Part shown: piece by piece, positions 49,192-57,597 of the stretch
How positions within the stretch are numbered: position 1 is the first letter of the stretch
Layout of the letters: every line of letters begins with the position of its first letter
NCBI GenBank assembly: GCA_005768725.1
Contig: VAFM01000002.1
Span: forward strand, 372,001 to 436,000
From: Blastochloris viridis
GTDB taxonomy: Bacteria; Pseudomonadota; Alphaproteobacteria; UBA2136; UBA6156
Length of the DNA stretch: 64,000 nucleotides
Reading direction: 5' to 3'
Translations under genes and position numbers: made by a program
Notes under the pieces: model-generated
The model's input: only the letters and a program-made list of their open reading frames with translations
Told to the model about the DNA's origin: nothing
The model's database searches: none

Positions 49192-50373
49192 TTAGCGCTC
49201 AACACAGAGAGCGATCCCCTGACCACCACCAATGCACAGCGTCGCGAGGCCCTTCTTCGCATCGCGCTTCTGCATCTCATGCAGCAGGGTCACCAGCACA
49301 CGGGCACCACTGGCACCAATCGGGTGGCCCAGCGCAATGGCGCCACCATTCACATTGGTTTTGGCCGCGTCAAATCCAAGCTCCTTGCACACACCAAGAG
49401 ACTGCGCAGCGAACGCTTCATTGGCTTCGATCAGGTCAAGCTCGCTGGCCTTCCAACCGGCCTTCTCCAGCGCCTTCTTGGTGGCAGGCACCGGGCCCAG
49501 GCCCATCACGGCCGGGTCCACACCGGCCACGGCATGGCTCACCACAGTGGCCAATACATTCAGGCCGCGTTTCTCAGCTTCGCCACGGGTCATCACCACC
49601 AGCGCAGCCGCGCCGTCGTTAATGCCGCTGGCATTCCCGGCGGTCACGGTGCCTTCCTTGTCAAAGGCCGGACGCAGCTTGCCCAGCGCGGCTTCATCGG
49701 AAAGACGCGGGAATTCATCCTGCGCGAACAGAATCGGGTCGCCCTTCTTCTGCGGGATCACCACCGGCACGATCTCATCCACAAACTTACCGGCCTTGAT
49801 GGCGGCATCGGCACGGCGCTGGCTTTCGGCCGCAAAACCGTCCTGAGCTTCGCGGCTCAGGTCGCACTGCTTGGCCACGTTCTCGGCGGTAATCCCCATG
49901 TGGTAGTTGTTGAAGGCGTCCCACAGACCATCCACGATCATGCTGTCGCGCATCTTGGAATCACCCATCTTCACGCCATCGCGCAGGTGCATCACGTGCG
50001 GGCTCTGGCTCATGTTCTCCTGGCCACCGACCACGTAAATCCCTTCGCCATCGGCACGCAGAGCGGTTGCCGCCATGGCCACGGCCTGCAGGCCACTGCC
50101 GCACACGCGGTTGATGGTAATCGCGGTGCTCTCGACCGGCAAACCGGCACCAATAGCGGCCTGACGGGCCGGGTTTTGGCCCACACCGGCGGTCAGTACC
50201 TGACCCATGATCACTTCAGACACCTCACTCGGCTTCACGCTCGCGCGCTCCAGCGCTTCTTTAATCACGATCGCACCAAGTTGCGCGCCGCTAAAATCCT
50301 TGAGGGAGCCCATGAAACTGCCGATCGCCGTACGCACGGCGGCCACAATCACTACATCCTGCTTGTTTGCCAT
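49192..50373 (-). CDS. phaA: Acetyl-CoA acetyltransferase (thiolase)
   Basis: A 393-residue thiolase starting MANKQDVVIVAAVRTAIG. Catalytic Cys91 (NRVCGSGLQA), His350 (GHPIGASGARV) and Cys380 (CIGGGQGIAL) are all in place. It condenses two acetyl-CoA to acetoacetyl-CoA, the first step of PHB synthesis, or works in the reverse direction. With PhaC-like (6081) and PhaR (7273) genes in the window, a PHB role is likely, but AtoB-type degradation is equally possible, so the symbol is provisional. No acetoacetyl-CoA reductase (PhaB) gene is adjacent. Confidence 0.93.
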   Translation of the reverse strand: MANKQDVVIVAAVRTAIGSFMGSLKDFSGAQLGAIVIKEALERASVKPSEVSEVIMGQVLTAGVGQNPARQAAIGAGLPVESTAITINRVCGSGLQAVAMAATALRADGEGIYVVGGQENMSQSPHVMHLRDGVKMGDSKMRDSMIVDGLWDAFNNYHMGITAENVAKQCDLSREAQDGFAAESQRRADAAIKAGKFVDEIVPVVIPQKKGDPILFAQDEFPRLSDEAALGKLRPAFDKEGTVTAGNASGINDGAAALVVMTRGEAEKRGLNVLATVVSHAVAGVDPAVMGLGPVPATKKALEKAGWKASELDLIEANEAFAAQSLGVCKELGFDAAKTNVNGGAIALGHPIGASGARVLVTLLHEMQKRDAKKGLATLCIGGGQGIALCVER

Positions 50374-50467
50374 AAAGTCATCTTTCTTATTCGGTAATGT
50401 GGAAACGCCGCAGCCTCCCATAAGCACCGCCGGGGCACAAGGGCTTCACCCTGCAGCGCACAAAAAA

Positions 50468-50490
50468 GAAAGACCCCGCGGGGCCTTTCC
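50468..50490 (-). terminator. Terminator of the 50502 gene
   Basis: AAAGACCCC-GC-GGGGCCTTT-type stem with a T-rich run on minus (TTTCTTTTTT). Confidence 0.75.
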
Positions 50491-50501
50491 GAAACACAGG
50501 G

Positions 50502-50834
50502 TTAGGCCGCTTTCAGCACCACCACATTATTGGCGGTGGCACGTGCGGCAAAGTGCAGCTTACGACCGCGCAGGATCAGGGCCAGACACGCCATGGTGGC
50601 GCACATGAACAGGAACGTCGTGGTCATGAACTTCGGGTCACCGTTCACCACAACGGCGTACAGGAAGAACACGACCGTCTGGCAGGCCCACAGGCTCCAT
50701 GTCACCAGCGGGGTCGCCGCACACACCTCGGGGCGCGTGTAAAAGGCCCACAATTGCGGGGCATACGCCGCTAAGGCCACAAGGCCCATAACAAGATAAG
50801 CGCCTGTCAGAAAGTCTGTCAGTCCGGCGAACAT
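50502..50834 (-). CDS. Small membrane protein, PQ-loop/SemiSWEET-like
   Basis: A 110-residue protein with three hydrophobic helices: FLTGAYLVMGLVALAAYAP, LVTWSLWACQTVVFFLYAVVV and TTTFLFMCATMACLALIL. The YAPQLWAFYTRP segment at the end of helix 1 resembles the PQ-loop of SWEET/SemiSWEET sugar transporters, which have three helices per unit. A C-terminal tail of 20 residues follows. The call is by topology and the PQ motif only. Single gene, closed by a terminator. Confidence 0.6.
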   Translation of the reverse strand: MFAGLTDFLTGAYLVMGLVALAAYAPQLWAFYTRPEVCAATPLVTWSLWACQTVVFFLYAVVVNGDPKFMTTTFLFMCATMACLALILRGRKLHFAARATANNVVVLKAA

Positions 50835-50940
50835 GGTGGTTGATCTCCCTCTTCACAGCTCTATGTCGCCCCCTCACAAATTCCTGTCTGACAAACGTCT
50901 TTCCTTGTCTGACATGTAAGCAAGCGTTAATCGAAGCATG

Positions 50941-50962
50941 AAAAAAGGGAGCCTCGGCCCCC
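50941..50962 (-). terminator. Terminator of obg
   Basis: On minus, GGGGGCC-GAG-GGCTCCC forms a 7-bp stem with one G-U pair, followed by TTTTTT. It lies 18 bases after the obg stop. Confidence 0.8.
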
Positions 50963-50979
50963 TCGTTCAAGCGATACTC

Positions 50980-52029
50980 TTAGTCTTCGTGTCCGTCATC
51001 TTCCGTGTCGTCATCCACCTCTTCGGCCCGGCGCTCCGCTACCAGTTGCGCCAGCTTACCCACGGTATCATCCACACCGCGCCCGTCATGCACACTCATC
51101 AGCACTGGCTTGGTTTTGGTCTTTTTAGCAAATTCCTTCAGAATGGCTTCGGCTTCCTCATCCAGCAGCAGGTCAGCCTTGGTCATGGCAACGATCTCCG
51201 GCAACTCGCTCAGGTCACCCTCATAATCCTCATCGTAAATCTTCAGCTCTTTACGGATGGTCTTATACGCCTTCCACGGCTCCGGCTGGGTAATGTCCAC
51301 CAGGTGCAATACGGCAGCGCAGCGGCTCACGTGCTTCAAAAAGCGGTGACCAAGACCATGACCTTCAGCAGCACCTTCGATCAGACCCGGCAAGTCAGCC
51401 ACCAGAAACTCAGTGCTGTCACGGCGCACAAAACCCAGCGCCGGATGCAATGTTGTAAAGGCATAATCGGCCACCTTGGGTTTGGCACGGCTGACCTTAC
51501 CGACAAACGTGCTCTTCCCCGCATTCGGCAGACCCAAAAGTCCTACATCGGCTAAAATTTTCAGACGCAGACGCACCTTCATCTCACGCGCCGGTACACC
51601 GGGTGTAAACTCGCGCGGCGCCTGGTTGGTGCTGCTCTTGTAGCTAGCGTTACCACGTCCCCCGCGGCCACCGGGCAGCAGCAGGTGGCGCTGACCATGC
51701 TTCAGCATGTCTACCACCAGTTCCTCTTCCTCATCGTCCCATACCTCGGTGCCCGGCGGAACGTACAGGACCAGATCTTTGCCCGCCGCACCGGTACGGT
51801 TACGGCCCATGCCGTGGCCACCGGTCGGGGCTTTGAATAACTGGGTATAGCGGTAATCAATCAGGGTGTTCAGGTTCTCGGCGCACTCGATCCACACGTC
51901 GCCGCCCTTGCCGCCGTTCCCGCCATCCGGGCCGCCATACTCAATGTACTTTTCACGCCGGAAGCTGACGCACCCTGCCCCACCGGCTCCGCTGCGACAT
52001 TCAATGACGGCTTCATCCAAAAATTTCAT
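50980..52029 (-). CDS. obg: GTPase Obg/CgtA
   Basis: A 349-residue protein. The Gly-rich OBG fold (EYGGPDGGNGGKGGDVWI; GGRGGRGNASYKSSTNQAP) is followed by the G domain: G1 GLPNAGKSTF, G3 ADLPGLIEGA, G4 MTKADLLLD, and a DE-rich tail (EVDDDTEDDGHED). Obg binds the 50S subunit and links ribosome assembly to the stress response. rpmA and rplU lie upstream on the same strand, the conserved L21-L27-Obg order, but repeat D1 and a terminator separate rpmA from obg, so obg may have its own promoter. Confidence 0.97.
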   Translation of the reverse strand: MKFLDEAVIECRSGAGGAGCVSFRREKYIEYGGPDGGNGGKGGDVWIECAENLNTLIDYRYTQLFKAPTGGHGMGRNRTGAAGKDLVLYVPPGTEVWDDEEEELVVDMLKHGQRHLLLPGGRGGRGNASYKSSTNQAPREFTPGVPAREMKVRLRLKILADVGLLGLPNAGKSTFVGKVSRAKPKVADYAFTTLHPALGFVRRDSTEFLVADLPGLIEGAAEGHGLGHRFLKHVSRCAAVLHLVDITQPEPWKAYKTIRKELKIYDEDYEGDLSELPEIVAMTKADLLLDEEAEAILKEFAKKTKTKPVLMSVHDGRGVDDTVGKLAQLVAERRAEEVDDDTEDDGHED

Positions 52030-52101
52030 AAGGTTCTCCTACCACACCCCTAGGTAGGGCGAAAGCAAAAGCATAACAACCCTTGCGGGCTATTTTCCTG
52101 T

Positions 52102-52337
52102 CACGCCACGAAGTGCCTGTTCAAAAGCTCGTAACCCATCTACGAAGGCAGGGGGATGGGGGTTTTAGGGGGAGGGGGTCTCCCCTCTCCATAGTACTCA
52201 AGATGGAGGCGCCGGGGGAACACCCGGCCGCCGAGAGCGAGAAGCATAGCTTCATAGCGAAGGCGCGATAACGCGCAGCGTAATAACTCCGCTAATTCTA
52301 AGGAAAAACCGAAAAAACACCCGTCCCAGTAGAATTC
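52102..52337 (-). repeat. Class D long repeat, copy D1
   Basis: About 235 bases, nearly the same as D2 1.6 kb away. Shared segments: CACGAAGTGCCTG, CTACGAAGGCAGGGGGATGG, GGTTTTAGGGGGAGGGGG, GCGCCGGGGGAACACCCGGC, CGCGATAACGCGCAGCGTA, and the class A right end CCGTCCCAGTAGAATTC. The apical TGTAC hairpin is missing. It lies downstream of the rpmA terminator. Confidence 0.8.
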
Positions 52338-52351
52338 GCATCCTCGGAGAC

Positions 52352-52380
52352 AAAAGAAGGAGCCAAACGGCTCCTTCTTT
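52352..52380 (-). terminator. Terminator of rplU-rpmA
   Basis: AAAAGAAGGAGCC-AAAC-GGCTCCTTCTTT, 26 bases after the rpmA stop, with T-richness on both strands. It separates rpmA from obg. Confidence 0.9.
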
Positions 52381-52405
52381 CTGCCTCCTCCCAGAAGCAA
52401 TTTCC

Positions 52406-52660
52406 TTAGGCCGGAATCACGTGCACGAAGCGACGGTTCTTGTAGCCGGTGGAAAACTTGACTTCGCCATCAACCAGCGCGAACAGGGTGTGGTCGCGAC
52501 CGAGGCCGACGTTCTGGCCCGGGTGAACTGCGGTGCCACGTTGACGAATGATAATGTTGCCAGCGATGGCGGCTTGACCACCGAACAGCTTGACGCCCAG
52601 ACGCTTACCGGCGCTATCGCGACCGTTACGGCTAGAACCACCTGCTTTTTTGTGTGCCAT
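52406..52660 (-). CDS. rpmA: 50S ribosomal protein L27
   Basis: An 84-residue protein: MAHKKAGGSSRNGRDSAGKR is the standard L27 start, followed by GVKLFGGQAAIAGNIIIRQRG and TLFALVDGEVKF. Its N-terminal tail reaches the peptidyl transferase centre. It follows rplU by 34 bases, the usual order. AAGGAG lies upstream of the ATG at 52660. Confidence 0.98.
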   Translation of the reverse strand: MAHKKAGGSSRNGRDSAGKRLGVKLFGGQAAIAGNIIIRQRGTAVHPGQNVGLGRDHTLFALVDGEVKFSTGYKNRRFVHVIPA

Positions 52661-52694
52661 GGTATGATTACTCCTTGGTAATAAAACTTATGAA

Positions 52695-53006
52695 TTACAG
52701 CGAGATGCCGGTGATCTTCAGCACGGTGCTGCTTTGACGGTGACCGTTCTTGCGGCGGCTGTTCTGGCGGCGGCGCTTCTTGAAGATGATAACCTTCTTG
52801 CCCTTGCCGTGGCTAACCACTTCGGCGTTCACCTTGGCGTTGCCCAGCAGCGGGCTGCCAACGGAAATCTTGTCGCCGTCGGCAACCAGCAGAACCTTGT
52901 CCAGCACAACCTTGCTGCCAACTTCGCCTTCCAGAAGCTCAACGCTTACTTGTTCGCCTTGGGCAACCTTGAGCTGCTTACCGCCGCACATGACAATCGC
53001 GTACAT
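52695..53006 (-). CDS. rplU: 50S ribosomal protein L21
   Basis: A 103-residue protein starting MYAIVMCGGKQLKVAQG at 53006. A 7-codon upstream extension (MKRLETD) is open but not conserved in the family. The C-terminus has KKVIIFKKRRRQNSRRKNGHRQ, the L21 signature. It is the first gene of the rplU-rpmA unit. No clear L21 leader was recognised in 53007-53160. Confidence 0.97.
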   Translation of the reverse strand: MYAIVMCGGKQLKVAQGEQVSVELLEGEVGSKVVLDKVLLVADGDKISVGSPLLGNAKVNAEVVSHGKGKKVIIFKKRRRQNSRRKNGHRQSSTVLKITGISL

Positions 53007-53289
53007 ATCCGTTTCCAATCTTTTCAATCATTTGGCGTGATCTCCAGGACTTCAAGCCCCGTTCACGCAACGCCCAACCTTTGGGCAATGCCGCCTTCTA
53101 CGCATCTGCGGCCCCTCTGTCAACCCCTCTTTTGCACCATTCCGTATACCTAAACACGGTCCCAGACCTGTTGCTGTGGTATTCCTGCCCTGTCCAATCC
53201 CTCAAAACGCCGCCTGGCTGCCCTTGTGTCAGGAAAAGTCGTCAGCATCAGACGCGCGCTGTACTATAAAGCTACGGAAAGGAGCTCCT

Positions 53290-53622
53290 ATGCTATTCAA
53301 GCTCGTCAATTACACGATTCTCGGCATCGCCGCTTTTTATATTGCCGAGAACACCGGTGTGATTGAGCGCGGGGTCTATTTCCCCACCCTGCCGCGCCTG
53401 GAAGCCTCCGCCTCCGACCCGATGGCCTGGGTCGGCGCCGCCCAATGGGGTATCGCCCGCCTAACCGATATGGCCGGCAATAACGAGGTCACCCAACCGA
53501 TCGCCGCCAGTATTTCCGACCCCAGCCAACTGACGCTGGAAAATGTCACGACCTTTGCCAAACGCCTCGAAGCCAAGCGCAACGAAACGCTCCAGAACTA
53601 CGGCATCAACCCCGGCTCCTGA
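53290..53622 (+). CDS. Hypothetical membrane-anchored protein
   Basis: A 110-residue protein starting MLFKLVNYTILGIAAFYIAE at 53290, with AAAGGAG 6 bases upstream. The N-terminal hydrophobic stretch (about 6-20) is short and may anchor it. The rest is soluble, ending in a helical segment TFAKRLEAKRNETLQNYG. No family was recognised. Divergent from rplU, with about 280 bases between, and closed by a terminator at 53662. Confidence 0.68.
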   Translation: MLFKLVNYTILGIAAFYIAENTGVIERGVYFPTLPRLEASASDPMAWVGAAQWGIARLTDMAGNNEVTQPIAASISDPSQLTLENVTTFAKRLEAKRNETLQNYGINPGS

Positions 53623-53661
53623 AAGGACGGGCCGTGAAAGTCCGCCAGTTAAGGTAAAAAC

Positions 53662-53684
53662 AAAAAAGGCCAAGGGCCTTTTTC
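53662..53684 (+). terminator. Terminator of the 53290 gene
   Basis: AAAAAAGGCC-AAG-GGCCTTTTTC, 40 bases after the stop codon. Confidence 0.85.
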
Positions 53685-53701
53685 TTTTTTGAAAACGACA
53701 T

Positions 53702-53918
53702 CTCGCCACGAAGTGCCTGCCGACACCCTCCAATCCTCGCTACGAAGGCAGGGGGATGGGGGTTTTAGGGGGAGGGGGACCCCCTCCCCCTAGTACTCAA
53801 GATGGGGGCGCCGGGGGAACACCCGGCCGAAATTGCATCAGTAATTTCGCGATAACGCGCAGCGTATGATCTCTCTACTCCCCAAAAAACGGAAAAAGCA
53901 CCCGTCCTAGTAGAATTC
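53702..53918 (-). repeat. Class D long repeat, copy D2
   Basis: Near-copy of D1. It ends 4 bases from the stop of the GT2 gene (minus). It contains GGGGGAGGGGG-ACC-CCCTCCCCC-type stem (53770-53790), GCGCCGGGGGAACACCCGGC, GAAATTGCATCAGTAATTTC and the class A end CCGTCCTAGTAGAATTC. Confidence 0.82.
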
Positions 53919-53922
53919 ATTT

Positions 53923-54879
53923 CTATTTGCTACGTGTACGTAGCAAATATTGCTTTCTACCCTGTGGCTCGTGGTAAATCCGCGTCAATACTTCTCCCAG
54001 CACGCCCATACCCAGCAGCTGAACACCAAGCAGGATCAGCATCACCGCCACGATCAGCATCGGACGGTCACCGATGTCATGACCGAACAGTTTCAATAAG
54101 AACAGCCACGTCATCATCAACCCGCCCGGCACCATCAGCACTAAGCCCATGTACCCGAAGAAGTGCATCGGACGGTGCAGAAACTTCTGGAAGAAATAGA
54201 GCTGGATGATGTCGAGCGCCACACGGATGGTTTTATCCAGACCGTATTTGCTTTCCCCGAACTGGCGGGCATGGTGGGTCACCACCACTTCGTCCACCTT
54301 GGCGCCATATTGCATGGCCACTGCGGGAATAAAGCGGTGCAATTCACCATAGATGCGCAATTCATCCAGCAGGTCGGCTTTATAGGCCTTCAGGCTGCAC
54401 CCGCTGTCATGCAGTTTCAAACCGGTGATTTTGGAGATCAGGCGGTTGGCGACACGACTCGGAAAGTTACTGGTCAGCTCAGCGTCCTTACGCTCCTTGC
54501 GCCAGCCAGAGACAATATCCGCCCCCGTCTCGTCCATCTTCGCCAATAATGCCGGAATATCCTTGGGATCATTCTGCAGGTCGCCGTCCATGGTCACAAT
54601 GACCTTACCCTTGGCGGTATCAAACCCGGCCTGCATGGCCGCGGTCTGGCCGTAATTGCGGCGGAAGTACACGCCCACCAGTTCCGGGTATTTCGCTTCC
54701 AGCTGTTCCAATACGTCGGCTGTACCATCGCGGCTGCCGTCATTCACACACACCAGCTCCCACGCCTTGCCGGTGGGGCGCATCGCCGCAGCGGTTTTCT
54801 CTACCAGATGCGGCAGGCTCTCTTCCTCATTATAAAGAGGAACAACGATCGAGACCTCAATCTGATTCACTTTAGCCAT
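53923..54879 (-). CDS. Glycosyltransferase family 2, polyprenyl-phosphate type (ArnC/DPM-like)
   Basis: A 318-residue protein. The GT2 domain has VSIVVPLYNEEESLPHLV, LVCVNDGSRDGT, VTMDGDLQNDP (DxD-like) and DSGCSLKAYKADLL. Two C-terminal transmembrane helices follow (FFGYMGLVLMVPGGLMMTWL; MLIVAVMLILLGVQLLGMG). It probably makes an undecaprenyl-phosphate sugar, used by the ArnT-like enzyme in the next gene, 1 base away. This pair suggests lipid A or other envelope sugar modification. The sugar is not identifiable. Confidence 0.92.
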   Translation of the reverse strand: MAKVNQIEVSIVVPLYNEEESLPHLVEKTAAAMRPTGKAWELVCVNDGSRDGTADVLEQLEAKYPELVGVYFRRNYGQTAAMQAGFDTAKGKVIVTMDGDLQNDPKDIPALLAKMDETGADIVSGWRKERKDAELTSNFPSRVANRLISKITGLKLHDSGCSLKAYKADLLDELRIYGELHRFIPAVAMQYGAKVDEVVVTHHARQFGESKYGLDKTIRVALDIIQLYFFQKFLHRPMHFFGYMGLVLMVPGGLMMTWLFLLKLFGHDIGDRPMLIVAVMLILLGVQLLGMGVLGEVLTRIYHEPQGRKQYLLRTRSK

Positions 54880-54880
54880 C

Positions 54881-56776
54881 TCAGTCTCCTAATACTTTTG
54901 GGGTTACAGAATTCACATCAACTTCACCCGGAAGCCCCACACGCGCCACCGTCAGCAGGCAAAACCCACCGCCGCAGCGCTGTCCCAGCACATGGGCGTT
55001 CCCGCGCAGGCCAAGCTCAGTCAAAATCGGCATAACCTTATCCTCTTCGGTCAGAATCAGCGTTTCAGCCGAAGTGATATTATCCGGCACCTGCAAAGGC
55101 TTATCCAATTTGGTAAAGGGCCGCCCGGAAAGATACAGCACACTCGGCTTATGCATCCCAACATGCACGATCGCGGTGGTCTCCGGAGCCTCCTTGATGA
55201 TCTGCGCAAATTCTGCCAGCGGTGCCTGCGTATAACGCCATACGGTCGGCACCACACCCCAGCTGATCAACCCCAGCGTCAACGTCCACGCCATCATCAG
55301 ACTGAAAATTCCACCACGCACGCCGCGTGCCAGCAGCATCCAGGCGGGCACCACCGCCCCCACCATCAGCACCCCGATAAACACCGGTGCGGCATCCAGA
55401 TGCACCGGCAACGCCAATACTGCTGCAGCTGCGGCATCGTGTGGCGGCCATTCAAACCCGAACACCGCCTGCAACCACCCCAGCCAACCGGTCAGAACCT
55501 CATGCCGTAAGCCCAGCAGCAGTGGGTTCAGCACCAGCATCAGCAAGGCCAGCACAAGCCCAAATATCGCGCCCAGCAGCGCCGTGAAGGTCGAGATCTT
55601 GATAAGCGGCCGCTGCGCCAGCACCGCCCCCACCAAAATCGCCAGCGCCGGGTAGGCCGGTACAATGTAATGCGCCAGCTTGGTCTGACTGAAACTGAAG
55701 AACACGATGTAACCAACCGCCCACACCAGTGCCAGATACGGCAGCGCCCGCGCCGGGTCTTCACCGTTCATCGCACTGCGCACACGGCGGATACCCCCCT
55801 TCAGCGTCAATCCTACCGCCTTGGGCAGTAAAAACACCCACGGAAAAAACCCTACCAGCAGAATCGCCACATAATAGAAAACGCTGTCGCTCTGGGTATT
55901 GGTCAACCCGCCCGCGTAGCGGTGCAGATTCTGCTGAATGAAGAAGTCGTAAAAGAACCCCGCACCGAACTGATACAGTAACAGCAGCACCCACGGCAGC
56001 AGCAGCAGCAGCGTAAATCCACCGGCCTTGAGCGGCGCAAGCTGCGTCCAGGTTAGCGCACGGTCTTTCCGGAATGCCAGCACGAACAGCACCATCAGCG
56101 CGGCAGGCACCCACGCCACCGGCCCCTTGGCCAGAAAACCGACCGCCGCCAACCCGCCGGTTAACAGCCACTGGTAACGGCTGGCAGTGGCGCGTGCTGC
56201 CACTTTACGGATACGTGCCGTCAACAGTGCCGCATCCATCTTCGCCTCACCGCGGTCCAACACACGGCTGCCGGGGAACAGCATGTGCACCGTCCACAAC
56301 GCCAGCAATACACTGAAAAAGTTCAATAAACCATCCGCCGTCGCGGCACGCCCTACCACTACAAAACTCAGGTTCAGCGCCATCACACCGGCGGCCATCA
56401 ACCCCCAACGGCGGCTACCGGTCAGGTAGGCTACACCCCAACCCAGCACCAGTATCGTACCCAGTGCCCCCAGCACACTTGGCAGACGCGCGGCATACAG
56501 GCTGTCATTCCCAAGCGCACTCATTGCGGCGCTCTGGGCCCAGTAAATCAGCGGCGGCTTATGATAACGCGGTTCGCCATTATAAGTGGGCATAGAAAAC
56601 TCGCCGGACTGACGCATTTCTACCGTCGCCTGCGTAAACACACCTTCATCTACGTCAAACAGGCCGTAACGCGCATTACCCGCACCGTACAACCACAGGC
56701 AGGCCAAGGCCACCACCAGTCCAGCCTGCCAAAAACGGCGCTGGGCCTCACTCAGCGACTGCCACCATGTCGTCAT
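54881..56776 (-). CDS. ArnT-like glycosyltransferase (GT39/GT83 family)
   Basis: A 631-residue polytopic protein starting MTTWWQSLSEAQRRFW at 56776. The start overlaps the PAP2 stop by 4 bases (ATGA). The N-terminal periplasmic-loop motif DVDEGVFTQATVEMRQSGEF, then PTYNGEPRYHKPPLIYWAQ, is the family hallmark with the catalytic Asp/Glu. About 11-12 transmembrane helices follow, and a soluble C-terminal domain covers the last 170 residues. It transfers a sugar from undecaprenyl phosphate to lipid A or a similar acceptor at the outer face of the inner membrane. The upstream PAP2 and downstream GT2 fit one operon. Confidence 0.9.
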   Translation of the reverse strand: MTTWWQSLSEAQRRFWQAGLVVALACLWLYGAGNARYGLFDVDEGVFTQATVEMRQSGEFSMPTYNGEPRYHKPPLIYWAQSAAMSALGNDSLYAARLPSVLGALGTILVLGWGVAYLTGSRRWGLMAAGVMALNLSFVVVGRAATADGLLNFFSVLLALWTVHMLFPGSRVLDRGEAKMDAALLTARIRKVAARATASRYQWLLTGGLAAVGFLAKGPVAWVPAALMVLFVLAFRKDRALTWTQLAPLKAGGFTLLLLLPWVLLLLYQFGAGFFYDFFIQQNLHRYAGGLTNTQSDSVFYYVAILLVGFFPWVFLLPKAVGLTLKGGIRRVRSAMNGEDPARALPYLALVWAVGYIVFFSFSQTKLAHYIVPAYPALAILVGAVLAQRPLIKISTFTALLGAIFGLVLALLMLVLNPLLLGLRHEVLTGWLGWLQAVFGFEWPPHDAAAAAVLALPVHLDAAPVFIGVLMVGAVVPAWMLLARGVRGGIFSLMMAWTLTLGLISWGVVPTVWRYTQAPLAEFAQIIKEAPETTAIVHVGMHKPSVLYLSGRPFTKLDKPLQVPDNITSAETLILTEEDKVMPILTELGLRGNAHVLGQRCGGGFCLLTVARVGLPGEVDVNSVTPKVLGD

Positions 56777-57453
56777 ACGTTTGCTAACTTCTGCTGTTTG
56801 TAATGTTGCCAAAGGATCCACGCAGCCCATGCCACACCGGCCCCAAGCGACCCTCCCGCCACGACATCACCGAAGTAATGCGGCGTCAAGGCCAGAAAAC
56901 GACTGAAACTCACCAGCGCCGCCAAACCCCAGAACACATAGCGCAAGCGTGGGAATGCAAATCCCAGCCACACGCCGATGGCAAACGCGCTGCAGCTATG
57001 CCCACTAGGGAAACTCCACCACGTCGCGTTCATTTCAAACGGATTCACCACGTAAGGCGAAGCCCCTTCCCATAAAAATTCCTTTGGACGCGCGCGCCCC
57101 ACACTTAATTTCAACAGCCAGTTAAACAGTCCCGCCACGGCAAACACCGGCACCGCGCCTAAAATATCCATAAAGCGGCGGCAATCCACCTTGCCGTACA
57201 GCCAGTTGTACAGCCACCAGGCAAACCCAGCGAGCAAGCACACACCTGCCTGCAGACTACCCTTGCCCAGCTCACCGATAAGCCGCATCACAAAGTTAAA
57301 GTTCTGGGTGTAATTTTCATTCAGCCATACCTGAATCGCCACATCGATGCCAGTACCCCACAGCAGTACGCCAAGCGCCATCCCCCACACCACCAGTGTC
57401 AGCGGGCCCATCAGGGCATATCTCAAAGGGCGCAGGTGTGCAGAAAGGTTCAT
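56773..57453 (-). CDS. PAP2-family lipid phosphatase
   Basis: A 226-residue protein starting MNLSAHLRPLRY at 57453; an upstream in-frame start is less likely. The PAP2 motifs are complete: KLSVGRARP, SFPSGHS and SRFLALTPHYFGDVVAG. Five to six transmembrane helices. It removes phosphate from a lipid such as undecaprenyl pyrophosphate or lipid A. It is translationally coupled to the ArnT-like gene (ATGA overlap). Divergent from msbA with 144 bases between. Confidence 0.92.
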   Translation of the reverse strand: MNLSAHLRPLRYALMGPLTLVVWGMALGVLLWGTGIDVAIQVWLNENYTQNFNFVMRLIGELGKGSLQAGVCLLAGFAWWLYNWLYGKVDCRRFMDILGAVPVFAVAGLFNWLLKLSVGRARPKEFLWEGASPYVVNPFEMNATWWSFPSGHSCSAFAIGVWLGFAFPRLRYVFWGLAALVSFSRFLALTPHYFGDVVAGGSLGAGVAWAAWILWQHYKQQKLANV

Positions 57454-57597
57454 TGCGGGTTTTATACCTGATAGCCACTCGGAGAGCCACCCGACACCTT
57501 GGGTTATTCCGGTATAAACGCCCATCCCGCAGGCAGTTACCCCCACCGGTACGAAGGGCATAGGCATCTGCTAACCTTCCATGCTATAAGCTCCGCC

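Noticed and set aside
53007..53160. L21 leader RNA upstream of rplU
   Set aside because: Only weak hairpins were seen (for example around GCCCAACCTTTGGGC); nothing matched strongly enough to call.
52102..53918. D1/D2 as insertion sequences
   Set aside because: No transposase gene, no terminal inverted repeats with target duplications; only 220-235 bp each.
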